Part shown: positions 57,301 through 64,000 of the stretch, piece by piece
Numbering within the stretch: position 1 is the stretch's first letter
Layout: each line of letters opens with the position of its first letter
DNA from: Zoroaster sp. YZ-2022
Lineage: Eukaryota; Echinodermata; Asteroidea; Forcipulatida; Zoroasteridae
Reading direction: 5' to 3'
NCBI GenBank assembly: GCA_029582265.1
Contig: CM055826.1
Location: 37,146,127-37,210,126 of the forward strand
Length of the DNA stretch: 64,000 bases
Program-made: the position numbers and the translations under genes
Notes under the pieces: generated by a model
Database searches by the model: none
Seen by the model: the letters and a program-made list of their open reading frames with translations, nothing else
Told to the model about the DNA's origin: nothing

Positions 57301-60300
57301 ATGTGCCATTTTAAGCAAACGAATGAATCATGGAGGCGGCATTTTACGTGACGCTCCCAAGCAATAGCTCGATGCATGTTCATCCCGACAACACTTTGGC
57401 TCACTTCTTTGTAATTTGCCTCCCTCTCACGTTAACGGGAGAATGGGAAGTTGCCATGGCCGAGTTCGTCTATCCACACCGTTGGCTCAATGTATTCCAA
57501 GATGCAAATTATATGGTATGTAACGCTGGAACACAGGGTCTACACGCGCACTCGATCTCAGAGGGTTACTATTCTACGCCTGAAGAACTTATATCAGCTT
57601 TTAAGCCCCCTATCGATCACGACGGACAAGTCACCATATTGTACAATAAATACATTCAAAAAATTGTGACGGAAACACAAGGAGGGGCAAGATTGATTTT
57701 TCGCAACCGATTAGCGACATTGTTTGGGTTCGAGGACAACGCCATCGTCACGGGTTTCCAAACGGCCCCTCGCCCTGTGGACGTTCATCCATTTCACTCC
57801 ATGTTCGTGTATACTAATATCATCCAGTACAACACGGTAGGTGATAAGAGGGCACCTTTATTACGGATCGTGAACGCGGAAGGAAAATATGGAGATATCG
57901 TTTCAAAAATATTCGACAACCCTCATTACATTCCTCTGAAACAAAAGGTCATTGACACCATTGAAATAGATATAAGAGACGACACAGGCGAGCCCATTCC
58001 ATTTATCAACGGTAAAGTCATCGTGAAACTACACTTCAGACAGCAGCGCTCACCGTACTTCAACTGATCGCTATGACGAAGCTTAAATACATTCCTATCA
58101 CTCTAAAAACTATGAAGATTACTACACAACAAGTGGGTCAAGGGTTGCCTGTGTTTAAAGGACCTCGCACGCAGCGCGGTTTTCACTTGTGTATCTTGGG
58201 AGGCCTGTTCAGGTCGGCCATGCCTCTCTTAAAGGCTGGGTTGAAGACGTTTGGACGGCAGGCTCTTCGCACTGGTGTTGGCATCGCCCAAGATGCACTG
58301 GAAGGAAAGAATATAAAATCAGCAGCCGAAGCTAGGCTCCGGAGAGCCGAAGTCAACTGACAAAACAAGCCCTCCAAAGTATTAATACCCGAGTCACGCG
58401 TGACAGGTCTATAAAACGAAAACACAAGGCAGACGGGTCACTTCTATACCGAGCAAGAGAGCGAAAAGGTCACTTGACATCTTTGATTAGTATTATCTGC
58501 ACAATTCTGTGGCTCAGCATGTCCCTTCTACACGATCACTCGTGCGAGTGCACCAAGTCCGAACTGGATTTATTTGCACTCCTCCCACCCAAACTAGTAT
58601 CGAAAAGGGTCAATGGACTGAATTCCATCCCATTGCTAACATTTCTGATGGAGGGCCTATTGAATTTTTCATACCTGGATCCGGGGAAGACTACGTTGAT
58701 CTTTCCCCAACACAACTCTATATCAAAGCAAAGTGGTCAAAGCTGACGGTACGAATCTGACAGACGACTCTTTGGTTGGTCCAGTCAATCTGTTTTTGCA
58801 GTCTCTCTTCAGTCAGATCGACGTGACCTTGAACGATCGCCTTATCTCTGCTTCTACCCCACTTACCCTTACCGAGCCATGATAGAAAGTCTTCTGAGTT
58901 ATGGTCACGATGCCAAGGCTTCCCAACTTTCCTCTTCATTGTTCTACAAAGATACAGCTGGACAAATGGATACCGCTGATCCCCTAGCGGCAGACGACGC
59001 TGTCAACAAGGGACCCAAGGCCCGCTATCAATACATCAAAGGAAGCCACGTGGTGGATATGATTGGTCCCATACACAGTGACATTTTCTTCCAAGACAGA
59101 CACATGCTAAACGGTGGATCTTAAACTTAAACTTATACGCAGTAGTGATGCTTTCTGCCTGATGGCTTGGGCCAACCCTACCTATAAGGTGATGATTCAA
59201 GCCGCGTCCGTGTTTGTCAGAAAAGTAAAAGTGAGCTCCGCGGTCATGCTGGGTCATGCCAAAGCATTAGAAAAGGAACTGCAAAGTATCCCATCAAACG
59301 CGTCCTTTGCAAAATAATCTCTGTACCCCAAGGCAACTTGACACTCACTCAGGATTACGCTTTTCGGACAACTTCCGACACGCATTGTAATAGGCTGCGT
59401 GAGTAATGTAGCGTTCAACGGACGCTACTCGAAGAACCCCTTTAACTTTCAGCATCTGAACGTAAACTTTTGACGGTGTACCTAGATGGAGATCAGATTC
59501 CGTATACTCCACTCAAACCGAACTTTTCCGATGCGTCCAATAATTACGTCAGAGCATACAACACCCTCTTCTCGGGAACAGATAAAATGTACCAGAATGA
59601 AGGCAACGACATCAGTCGTGAGGATTTCGCCCAGGGCTATGCACTGTCCGCTTTTGATCTCACCCTGACCTGTCTTCTGGCGGACACTTTAACCTCGTCA
59701 AACACGGAAACCTACGGTTGGAAATGCACTTTGCCTCTCCGCTACAGGAAACTGCCAACATGATCATCTACGCGGAATTTAACAACATTTTGAAATAGAT
59801 CAGGCTCGAAACATCATATTCGACTACGCCGGTTGAAGGGCACGCACAGACCATGGACAGCTCGGAAATTAGCACTATTTTAAATAGAGACCGTTACACA
59901 AAACATTTTTTTCAGAGTGTGTTCGCCCGCGATAAACTTCCCAAGCAAGTTATCTCTCGTCCCAGTGCCTTTGTGGTGAACACAGACCCTATTACGAAAC
60001 CCGGACAACATTGGGTAGGAATATACTTCACGAGAGATGGTGTTGAGAGTATTTTGATTCCTACGGATTACCACCGCAGTTACCCGAGTTCAAAAATTTT
60101 CTCAAGAACAACGCGGAAAAACTCAATATAATCATCAACGCCTACAGGGACCCTTGTCTGCTGTCTGCGGTCAATATTCCATCTACTTCTTGTTACATCG
60201 ATGTCGGGGAATCACCATGAGCAAGATTGTGGACTTTTTCCACCGATATCAACAAGAACGACGTCAACGTGAACGATTTTATCAGAATACACTTTCCCCG

Positions 60301-60983
60301 TATTAAAACGAATGTATTCGATGATCAATTTTTTTTTCAACAAGTTTCAAGGGCTTTGTTAGAATAACCTATACCTTAACGGACTGATGGATTAATTATT
60401 TAAACCAATGTTGTATTTCACGAGTTCAATTCAAGCCAGACGTATCTCAACAACTTGCCCGAAATCATCAATATGCTACGCTTGCGCACTACTCCCTCCA
60501 CCATACAAACTGTACACCCCACCTTATTTTGTGTGTAGTTTGTGTGAAGGTAGTAGTGCACAGTTGTGTGCAGTATCATCAATAGGTTACGCTTGCGTGA
60601 GTTCAAGCAAATTTCCCAGTGTTCGGTCTAGCCAAAATGTTCTAAAAGCCCCGAATTTGTTAGAATTTAAAATAACAATAATAATAATAATAATAATAAT
60701 AATAATTAATGTTTTCAGTTTAAAAGCAATATAAAAACCATCTGTATTGATGTCAAAGATTGCTGTTGGTGTTAACATTAAATTTAACAAATGCCAAAAC
60801 GTTCTAAAAGCCCCGAATTTGTTAGAATTTAAAATAACAATAATAATAATACTTAATGTTTTCCAATTTAAAACCAATATAAAAACCATCTGTTAATATA
60901 TTGATGTCAAAGATTGCTGTTGGTGTTAAATTAAATTTAACAAATGCCAAAAAATTCTAAAGGCCCGCATTTGTTAGAATTTA

Positions 60984-61021
<38 letters not shown>

Positions 61022-61171
61022 ATGTTTTCAGTTTATCAAATGTTTTCCAATTTAAAACCAATATAAAAACCATCTGTAAATATATTGATGTCAAAGATTG
61101 CTGTTGGTGTTAAAATTAAATTTAACAAATGCCAAAAATGTTCTAAAAGCCCCGTATTTGTTAGAATTTAA

Positions 61172-61218
<47 letters not shown>

Positions 61219-61855
61219 ATGTTTTCAGTTTATCAAATGTTTTCCAATTTAAAACCAATATAAAAACCATCTGTAAATATATTGATGTCAAAGATTGTTG
61301 TTGGTGTTAAATTTAACAAATCATACTTGAATAGCTTCCTGTACAGTCGTTCTTTTGTCTGTCTTCGTACGTTGTTGTCCCTTCCCTTTCTATTATTATT
61401 ATTCTTCTTCAAAGTTCATAGCGGGTCAAACCACATAATAATAACCACGACCACATTATTACAAAAACCCCAAAGTGAGCAAAATCATTTGACCAATAGG
61501 AGAAAACTGACAAGCATAATTAATTAATAGCGCCCTCTGTTAATGAAATGTAATAAAGAACGTTTTAACAGTAGAATCGATACTGTGCGATCGATTGTGA
61601 TTTTGAGAAAAAATAAAATATATAAATACAATGCTTACCCCTTGTGATTTTGATGGAAACCAAAAATATATAAATACAAGGCTTACCCCTTGTGATTTTG
61701 ATGGAACCAAAAAGGAGAAGGAGGGATTGACTCAATGAGTCGGGTCAAACCACATAATAACCACGACCACATTATTACAAAAACCACAAAGTGAGCAAAA
61801 TCATTTGGCCAATCCACATATTAACCACTTTTTTTGGAGTAAGTATTTTGTGTGC

Positions 61856-61901
<46 letters not shown>

Positions 61902-62032
61902 TATGTGTATATGTATATGTGTATATGTGTATATGTATATGTGTATATATGCAGTATTTTGTGTGGAGGGAGTAAGTATTTTGTGTGCGCGAGATTTTTT
62001 GTAGTCTGCAGTGGTGGTGGTGGGATTGAGGA

Positions 62033-62118
<86 letters not shown>

Positions 62119-62976
62119 GTATATGTATATGTGTATATGCAGTATTTGTGTGGAGGAGTCATGCGCGCCCAGACGTGCCCGTCACGCGCGCGCCAGGATG
62201 TGTATATGTATATGTGTATATATGCAGTATTTTGTGTGGAGGAAGTCACGCGCGCCCAGACGTGCCCGCGCGCGCCAGGGAAAATTGAAGTTGGCCATCA
62301 AAAAAAAAAAAAAATTGAAAAAAAAAAATGTCAATCATGAAAAATTTCAATCATGTATACAGCATCTAGAGCAGGTTTGTGGTGGGAGCGGTGGTGGCGC
62401 GGTGGTGAATTGTGGTGATTGCCATTACAAACTGCACAAAATCACTGCAGACAAACTGCACACTGTGGAGGTGAAGCAGTGGTAACACAATTTTTTTTTT
62501 ACTTGGCCGAAATGACGTCATAAAAAAAAAAAAAATGGAAGAAGAAAAAAATTGAGGCCAAGCAAAAAAAAAATTATGGTGTGTGCACCTGCTTTGAGGA
62601 GTTTGTGTGCAGTTTTGTCTGCAGTGATTTTGTGCAGTTTGTAATGGCAATCCACCACAATTCACCACCGCGCCACCACCGCTCCCACCACAAACCTGCT
62701 CTAGATGCTGTATATATACTACTACAAGGCCCCCTGAACCTCCTGTGGGTAGCAGGCCTGGGTCTCCCTTTGGTCTAGAGGACAAAGCCCCCTGAACCTC
62801 CTGTGGGTAGCAGGCCTGGGTCTCCCTTTTGTCTCGAGGACAAAGCCCCCTGAACCTCCTGGATGTTGAATTTTGGAGGATTTACAGACTCTTCACATCC
62901 ACACAAACAAGAAACTAGAGGTTCTTTCCTTGGTGGCTACTTCTCTTCTTTCAAGGACATTTTGTGGAAAAGGCAG

Positions 62977-63013
<37 letters not shown>

Positions 63014-63734
63014 TGAAATTAGGAAAAATCCTGAGAAATCACTGGCCTGCTGTTGTTATTTTAGCAAAGAACGTATTCAGCTGAATGTCCATATTATGTC
63101 TTATACTGTCGCCTGATTTTTCTCTCTGTATAAATAAAACAAGTCCAAGTCCTAGGCGTATCACCAACCGGCCTGTAAAATATGATAGAATAATTCCACT
63201 ATATAAATGGGAGAAAGAAAATGTAGTCAAGTTAAGTTTTTTTGGAAATATTTAATGGAAATATTGAGCCATTGAAGTGTGCACATCCTTCGAACGGATG
63301 ATGCACATCTGGCGGAGCGGATACGGTCGTCTACTAAAACCATGCACATGCATATAAAGAAGTTTCATAAGTATAGCAGTGGCGGGGGTAGGTCACTGAT
63401 GGGGTAGGTTGCACTCTTTCCTTAATTTCTTTAACCCGAATGACCTCTGACCTTTTCACCTCGACCCCAGGTTAGTGTGCACGGTACAGACTTCACCAGC
63501 CTCCACCAATTTTTCCCACCGTCCATTCTGCCTAGTAACTGGGGAGGCCTACTGGGTGCGTACTCCAACACCGAGTGGAAGGAAGCATTTCTGGCCCATG
63601 ATCGAGACTTCGCGCCAGCTGCCGATGAGGGCATCCTTGCCAATCCCAAGAAGTCTAAAGGTCACTCAAAAAAGGACTCGATAGGCTCGTCCAAGAAACT
63701 GTTTAAGTTGGAGCCAGATAGTAGTCATGCATGA
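48326..63734 (+). CDS. CRAL-TRIO lipid-transfer protein, clavesin/alpha-TTP-like, 4 exons
   Basis: Coding exons 48326-48788, 49415-49608, 52384-52494 and 63471-63734 join in frame (1032 nt, 343 residues plus stop). The N-terminal CRAL-TRIO helical domain has [20 protein letters not shown]. The lipid-binding domain follows with [41 protein letters not shown] and, after the last intron, [20 protein letters not shown] and the Gly-Gly pair typical of the family end. Such proteins are cytosolic and carry a hydrophobic ligand (tocopherol, retinal or phosphoinositide) between membranes. The closest match by eye is clavesin/TTPA. A Lys/Ser-rich tail of about 40 residues is extra. Start is ATG 48326 or 48350. 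The last intron (10,976 bp) holds the Polinton. Confidence 0.93.
48830..49066 (-). mobile_element. Second SINE family, complete copy
   Basis: ACGTGTGTATGGCACTGTAT and GAAAAAACTACACAGGCGAC run without interruption into a reversed tRNA-like head (CCTGCTTGCTAGTGCAG, AACCTCTCGACCATCAAGCT). It is the unoccupied counterpart of 14871-18660. Confidence 0.78.
49075..49260 (-). mobile_element. Second SINE family, truncated copy
   Basis: Repeats the body (TTGCGTCGGGTGATAAACAA ... TTTCGAGTGGCTGTGAAAAC) and the first part of the reversed head (GGGATTCGAAGCC), then diverges. Confidence 0.7.
49415..49608 (+). CDS. CRAL-TRIO gene, coding exon 2
   Basis: Acceptor TTTTCTAG, donor GTTGGT (weak but usable), phase 1 in and phase 0 out. 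Encodes [16 protein letters not shown], then [20 protein letters not shown], the core of the lipid-binding domain. Confidence 0.92.
49690..49920. repeat. Dispersed repeat C relative with foldback
   Basis: CACATCGCAGCCCTCTATCG and TGCACCCAGTGTCTTGAAGA belong to repeat C in reverse. GAAGATCTGACGTCACGGCTT near 49780 is mirrored by GCGTTACGTCAGATCTTC near 49890. Confidence 0.6.
50140..50260 (-). repeat. Dispersed repeat C, reversed copy
   Basis: GTGCACATCGTAGCCCTCTA, GCACCCAGTGTCTTGATGAT and a GCGTTGTGCGTACACTT end match 12291-12375 in reverse. Confidence 0.65.
50372..50668. mobile_element. MITE with 31-bp TIR (CACTGATCTCTATACTAA)
   Basis: Left CACTGATCTCTATACTAATT and right AGTTAGTATAGAGATCAGTG continue through GGATAGGAGAT with one mismatch. 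Interior 230 bp, no coding. Confidence 0.83.
50853..51136. mobile_element. CACTGTAAA MITE relative, decayed left end
   Basis: Same interior as 35200-35450 (AAATGCTAAACGGCCATCCT, AGCATTCAAACACCCATC). The right end reads CACCATTTTTGCAGTA. The left terminal bases are mutated. Confidence 0.78.
51642..51905. mobile_element. CACTGTAAA MITE relative
   Basis: Starts CACTGTAAAAATGGTG, with an immediate re-duplication of ACTGTAAAAA, and ends GCTATTTTTACAGTG. Same interior as the family. Confidence 0.83.
52001..52249. mobile_element. Mariner-like palindromic MITE, TA flanks
   Basis: Ends CAGTATGTCCCAAAAAAGTG and CACTTTTTGGGGGACATACTG; TA on both sides (51999-52000, 52250-52251). The arms mirror almost to the centre (ACAGATACTCCTAATCCTT). 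No transposase. Confidence 0.85.
52384..52494 (+). CDS. CRAL-TRIO gene, coding exon 3
   Basis: Acceptor TCTTTTCAG, donor GTAAGA, 111 nt, phase 0 at both ends. Encodes [16 protein letters not shown] and [14 protein letters not shown]. The following intron contains the Polinton. Confidence 0.93.
52826..52879 (+). repeat. Left part of repeat B, Polinton target
   Basis: AAGCGGGCCTGGGTCTCCCT and TTGGTCTAGAGGACAAGG match 11681 onward. It breaks at the Polinton boundary and continues after 62724. Confidence 0.85.
52874..52879. other. Polinton target-site duplication, left (ACAAGG)
   Basis: Identical to 62724-62729. Six bases is the standard Polinton duplication length. The uninterrupted relative at 11681-11970 has GGACAAGACC at this place. 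Confidence 0.9.
52880..54298 (+). repeat. Polinton left TIR (1419 bp)
   Basis: Reverse-complement match to 61408-62723, ending at ATGAACTTTGAA. It contains a TATACA microsatellite (53510-53600), a (TA)n tract (53735-53768), A and T runs, and a tandem unit of about 105 bp (GTTTGACCCGACTCATTGAG) that is double here and single on the right, which explains the length difference. Its first 120 bp recur inverted at about 53150-53275. Confidence 0.92.
53150..53275 (-). repeat. Inverted repeat of the Polinton terminus inside the TIR
   Basis: GTAATGGCAATCCACCACAA, CGCGCCACCACCGCTCCCAC and AACCTGCTCAAGATGCTGTA read 52886-53005 backwards. Each TIR therefore contains its own hairpin; the right TIR has the mirror pair at about 62350-62480. 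Confidence 0.85.
54299..54565. other. Spacer with (AAT)n between left TIR and ATPase gene
   Basis: An (AAT)n run at 54298-54331, then 230 bp without frames. In many Polintons more genes lie in this area; none here. Confidence 0.6.
54566..55175 (+). pseudogene. Polinton genome-packaging ATPase (FtsK/HerA-like), frame-broken
   Basis: The first 105 or so codons are intact from ATG 54566. Walker A is GPTGSGKT (residues 15-22) and Walker B is MIVIDD (86-91). The reading then moves between frames near 54890 and again near 55005. Recognisable family segments continue to about 55175, where a [17 protein letters not shown] segment lies in a third frame. In this family the enzyme drives DNA into the capsid. 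The gene is first in the plus-strand order. The breaks make it a likely pseudogene unless they are assembly indels. Confidence 0.85.
55201..55206 (+). promoter_or_regulatory. TATA-box-like motif before the small ORF at 55242
   Basis: TATAAA 41 bp upstream of the ATG at 55242. Similar motifs precede the genes at 57330 and 58519, which supports per-gene promoters; this is inference. Confidence 0.4.
55242..55561 (+). pseudogene. Small Polinton-conserved ORF with hydrophobic C-terminus, one frameshift
   Basis: Starts ATG 55242 ([14 protein letters not shown]) and shifts frame near 55305. It continues with [20 protein letters not shown], a basic middle ([13 protein letters not shown]) and a Gly/Leu/Ala end [19 protein letters not shown], stop at 55559-55561. 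Proteins of this shape recur in animal Polintons and adintoviruses; their role is unknown, perhaps membrane-associated. The gene abuts the next ORF by 2 bp. Confidence 0.65.
55564..55812 (+). CDS. Small Polinton-conserved protein, 82 aa
   Basis: Intact ORF from ATG 55564. N-terminal [14 protein letters not shown], then [20 protein letters not shown] and a helical end [10 protein letters not shown]. An acidic, helix-rich protein of this type is found beside the preceding ORF in other Polintons; its function is not known. Its last 20 bp overlap the next ORF, suggesting compact, virus-like packing. Confidence 0.7.
   Translation: MQHTKKMVLVPHDTLSQLQAARLLEQTPITRVVHGLDEDMRTLLERQDITDEEKMKLYHQTLQRYTILNRQKGPFNHELANE
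55793..56056 (+). CDS. Charged 87-aa ORF, function unknown
   Basis: ATG 55793 to stop 56056. Glu/Lys/Pro-rich repeats ([17 protein letters not shown]) and a basic end ([12 protein letters not shown]). It is not recognised. It could be a small virion or regulatory protein, or the decayed N-terminus of the integrase gene. Confidence 0.4.
   Translation: MNLQMNSDESKDQPKLERTPGEPPKLEREPVTHYPTKFKAELKGYPEESFGLPRLFAEATHLSPLSLRGKKKKRENRKQATPKWTPY
56217..57280 (+). pseudogene. Polinton integrase (DDE, retroviral type) with chromodomain, one frameshift
   Basis: Counting from Met 56217, an N-terminal His/Cys region ([10 protein letters not shown]) precedes the catalytic core. D77 lies in WQADLVDM, D138 in [10 protein letters not shown] and E172 in [11 protein letters not shown], a D,D-33-E arrangement. 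The frame is open to 57221 and may start further up. A C-terminal chromodomain follows (LYKVEKILK), but its second half lies one frame over (about 57207-57280, with [15 protein letters not shown]). Polinton integrases make the 6-bp staggered insertion seen here. The catalytic core looks intact. Confidence 0.9.
57276..57281 (+). promoter_or_regulatory. TATA-box-like motif before the penton-like gene
   Basis: TATAAA 49 bp before the ATG at 57330. It overlaps the TAA of the chromodomain frame (57278-57280). Confidence 0.45.
57330..58067 (+). CDS. Penton-like minor capsid protein of Polintons, 245 aa, intact
   Basis: Begins [20 protein letters not shown], then [20 protein letters not shown], and ends with a beta-rich stretch [11 protein letters not shown]. 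Proteins with this start (a beta strand FYVTLPSN followed by a W-E-V-A strand) are conserved in animal Polintons next to the major capsid gene. A single-jelly-roll penton role is the usual assignment but could not be tested here. It is one of only a few unbroken ORFs of the element. The next ORF starts 5 bp after its stop. Confidence 0.72.
   Translation: MEAAFYVTLPSNSSMHVHPDNTLAHFFVICLPLTLTGEWEVAMAEFVYPHRWLNVFQDANYMVCNAGTQGLHAHSISEGYYSTPEELISAFKPPIDHDGQVTILYNKYIQKIVTETQGGARLIFRNRLATLFGFEDNAIVTGFQTAPRPVDVHPFHSMFVYTNIIQYNTVGDKRAPLLRIVNAEGKYGDIVSKIFDNPHYIPLKQKVIDTIEIDIRDDTGEPIPFINGKVIVKLHFRQQRSPYFN
58073..58360 (+). CDS. Small basic pX/pVI-like virion protein, 95 aa
   Basis: Intact ORF. A short N-terminal region precedes [20 protein letters not shown], then [20 protein letters not shown] and [16 protein letters not shown]. 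The Gly-rich, Arg-containing, amphipathic layout matches small capsid-interior proteins of adenovirus-like elements (pX/pVI type), which are normally cut by the viral protease. Its position between penton-like and capsid genes fits. Confidence 0.7.
   Translation: MTKLKYIPITLKTMKITTQQVGQGLPVFKGPRTQRGFHLCILGGLFRSAMPLLKAGLKTFGRQALRTGVGIAQDALEGKNIKSAAEARLRRAEVN
58410..58415 (+). promoter_or_regulatory. TATA-box-like motif before the capsid gene
   Basis: TATAAA 109 bp upstream of the first ATG of the capsid region (58519). Confidence 0.35.
58519..59836 (+). pseudogene. Major capsid protein region (double jelly roll type), multiply frameshifted
   Basis: Coding-like segments follow one another in changing frames from ATG 58519 to TGA 59836. 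They include [32 protein letters not shown]-like, [12 protein letters not shown] and, near the end, [20 protein letters not shown]. These are typical of the Polinton hexon-like protein, which builds the shell. Frame changes occur near 58575, 58760, 59120, 59320, 59470 and 59750. The protein could not be made as the sequence stands. The order penton-like, small basic, capsid, protease matches other Polintons. Confidence 0.8.
59853..60375 (+). pseudogene. Adenovirus-type cysteine protease, frame-broken
   Basis: ATG 59853 opens 92 codons with [20 protein letters not shown]; His53 in QHWVGIY is the expected catalytic His. A frameshift near 60090 moves the Pro/Tyr-containing continuation and the region expected to hold the catalytic Cys to another frame (about 60130-60215), with further breaks to 60375. 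In the family this enzyme matures capsid proteins. Confidence 0.8.
60376..60629. other. Spacer with direct repeat of ATCAATA(T/G)GCTACGC
   Basis: CATCAATATGCTACGCTTGCG (near 60467) and CATCAATAGGTTACGCTTGCG (near 60577) bracket an imperfect palindrome (GTAGTTTGTGTGAAGGTAGT). No gene. Confidence 0.55.
60630..61320 (+). repeat. Tandem repeat inside the Polinton, about four units of 150-190 bp
   Basis: The unit contains CCCCGAATTTGTTAGAATTT, an (AAT)n tract of variable length, TTAATGTTTTCAGTTTA, AAAACCATCTGTAAATATAT and TTGATGTCAAAGATTGCTGT. Units differ mostly in AAT length. It sits between the protease and the right TIR and carries no coding sequence. Confidence 0.85.
61408..62723 (-). repeat. 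Polinton right TIR (1316 bp)
   Basis: Reverse complement of 52880-54298 apart from one missing tandem unit and small microsatellite differences. Over the inner 380 bp only one or two differences were noticed. Confidence 0.92.
62724..62729. other. Polinton target-site duplication, right (ACAAGG)
   Basis: Identical to 52874-52879. Confidence 0.9.
62724..63050 (+). repeat. Right part of repeat B, with local tandem duplication
   Basis: CCCCCTGAACCTCCTG resumes repeat B. A unit of about 65 bp (GTGGGTAGCAGGCCTGGGTC ... GAGGACAAAGCC) is repeated twice before TTTTGGAGGATTTACAGACT. A long A run lies at 62984-63010. It ends GAAATCACTGGCCTG. Confidence 0.85.
63051..63470. other. End of intron 3 of the CRAL-TRIO gene
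   Basis: No feature beyond the polypyrimidine/acceptor TCACCTCGACCCCAG at its end. Confidence 0.6.
63471..63734 (+). CDS. CRAL-TRIO gene, last coding exon 4
   Basis: Acceptor TCGACCCCAG, phase 0, stop TGA 63732-63734. Encodes [20 protein letters not shown], then [20 protein letters not shown], which closes the lipid-binding domain. A hydrophilic tail rich in Lys and Ser ([18 protein letters not shown]) follows. The tail has no match recognised and may mediate protein or membrane contact. Confidence 0.9.
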   Translation, partial: VSVHGTDFTSLHQFFPPSILPSNWGGLLGAYSNTEWKEAFLAHDRDFAPAADEGILANPKKSKGHSKKDSIGSSKKLFKLEPDSSHA

Positions 63735-64000
63735 CACGAAGACACAGGGGAAGTTTATTAAATTAATATTTAAAAATTATTTCAGATGTATTGCTAGTGT
63801 TTTTTGTTATTTTACCGGTCATCATCATATCGTGTCTGCTACTGCCATCAGCCATCGTATCGCAATGTCATTCATTGAGGTTATGTCTTCCTTCGTCGGT
63901 CTTGTGCCATAGTAACAACAGTTATTCATCAGGTGGTCAATGTCACATCTGTCCACTCCACACCGGCAACTCGCGTTTGTTTGATATCCCCAGTCGCATT
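63735..64000 (+). other. 3' UTR or downstream sequence of the CRAL-TRIO gene
   Basis: No AATAAA signal that clearly ends the transcript was identified before the window stops. Confidence 0.45.

Larger units (their letters stand above)
52880..62723 (+). mobile_element. Polinton/Maverick element, 9.84 kb, lacking DNA polymerase
   Basis: The element starts AGTAGTATATATACAGCATC and ends with the reverse complement of that sequence. It has TIRs of 1419 and 1316 bp and a 6-bp duplication. All recognisable genes read plus: ATPase, two small ORFs, integrase, penton-like, pX/pVI-like, capsid, protease. Polintons are self-synthesising transposons that also encode virion proteins, related to adintoviruses. 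Family members are usually 15-20 kb with a protein-primed DNA polymerase B; none is seen here, and there is no room for one. Several genes are frame-broken. The left and right flanks belong to one dispersed repeat in an intron of the CRAL-TRIO gene. Confidence 0.93.

Noticed and set aside
54299..60629. DNA polymerase B or helicase gene in the Polinton
   Set aside because: No YGDTDS-like or other polymerase motif seen in any frame, and the remaining space is too short.

Overview
This is a eukaryotic, repeat-rich, A+T-leaning window. It has spliced genes with GT-AG introns, tRNA-derived SINEs, many foldback/MITE elements, LINE 3' ends, minisatellites and one complete Polinton (Maverick)-type element. 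The mix of repeats and host genes suggests a marine invertebrate, most likely a deuterostome such as an echinoderm. That placement is an inference from general familiarity; nothing in the sequence proves it.

Host genes. (1) 25784 down to 4020, minus strand: a seven-coding-exon hnRNP A/B-type RNA-binding protein with two RRMs and a Gly/Arg-rich tail. All splice junctions keep frame and give 316 residues. Its introns are filled with foldback elements. (2) 36511 down to 35456, minus strand: the last coding exon of an unrecognised, charged, proline-containing protein that ends in one C-terminal membrane segment. (3) 48326 to 63734, plus strand: a four-exon CRAL-TRIO lipid-transfer protein of the clavesin/alpha-tocopherol-transfer type. 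Its last intron is about 11 kb, and most of that is the Polinton.

Polinton, 52880-62723. It has long terminal inverted repeats (1419 and 1316 bp) and a 6-bp target duplication (ACAAGG). It carries, all on the plus strand, a packaging ATPase, two small conserved Polinton-type ORFs, an integrase with a chromodomain, a penton-like virion protein, a small basic pX/pVI-like protein, a double-jelly-roll-type major capsid region and an adenovirus-type protease. No DNA polymerase B is present. Several genes are frame-broken while the terminal repeats remain almost identical. The element sits in a repeat whose unoccupied relative is at 11681-11970 in the same window, so the insertion can be read directly.

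Other mobile DNA. A 3.5-kb palindromic transposon (14987-18495) has arms that each contain the C-terminal part of its own transposase. A 1.7-kb TIR element (8991-10690) is embedded in an 81-bp satellite. There is a TTAA-flanked MITE family, hAT-like MITEs (one with an exact 8-bp TSD), several TA-flanked mariner-like foldbacks, a CACTGTAAA-ended MITE family, tRNA-Leu-like SINEs (one nested inside another), two LINE 3' ends, and a 24-bp minisatellite (44228-45021) open in several frames. Stretches not listed show no supportable gene.
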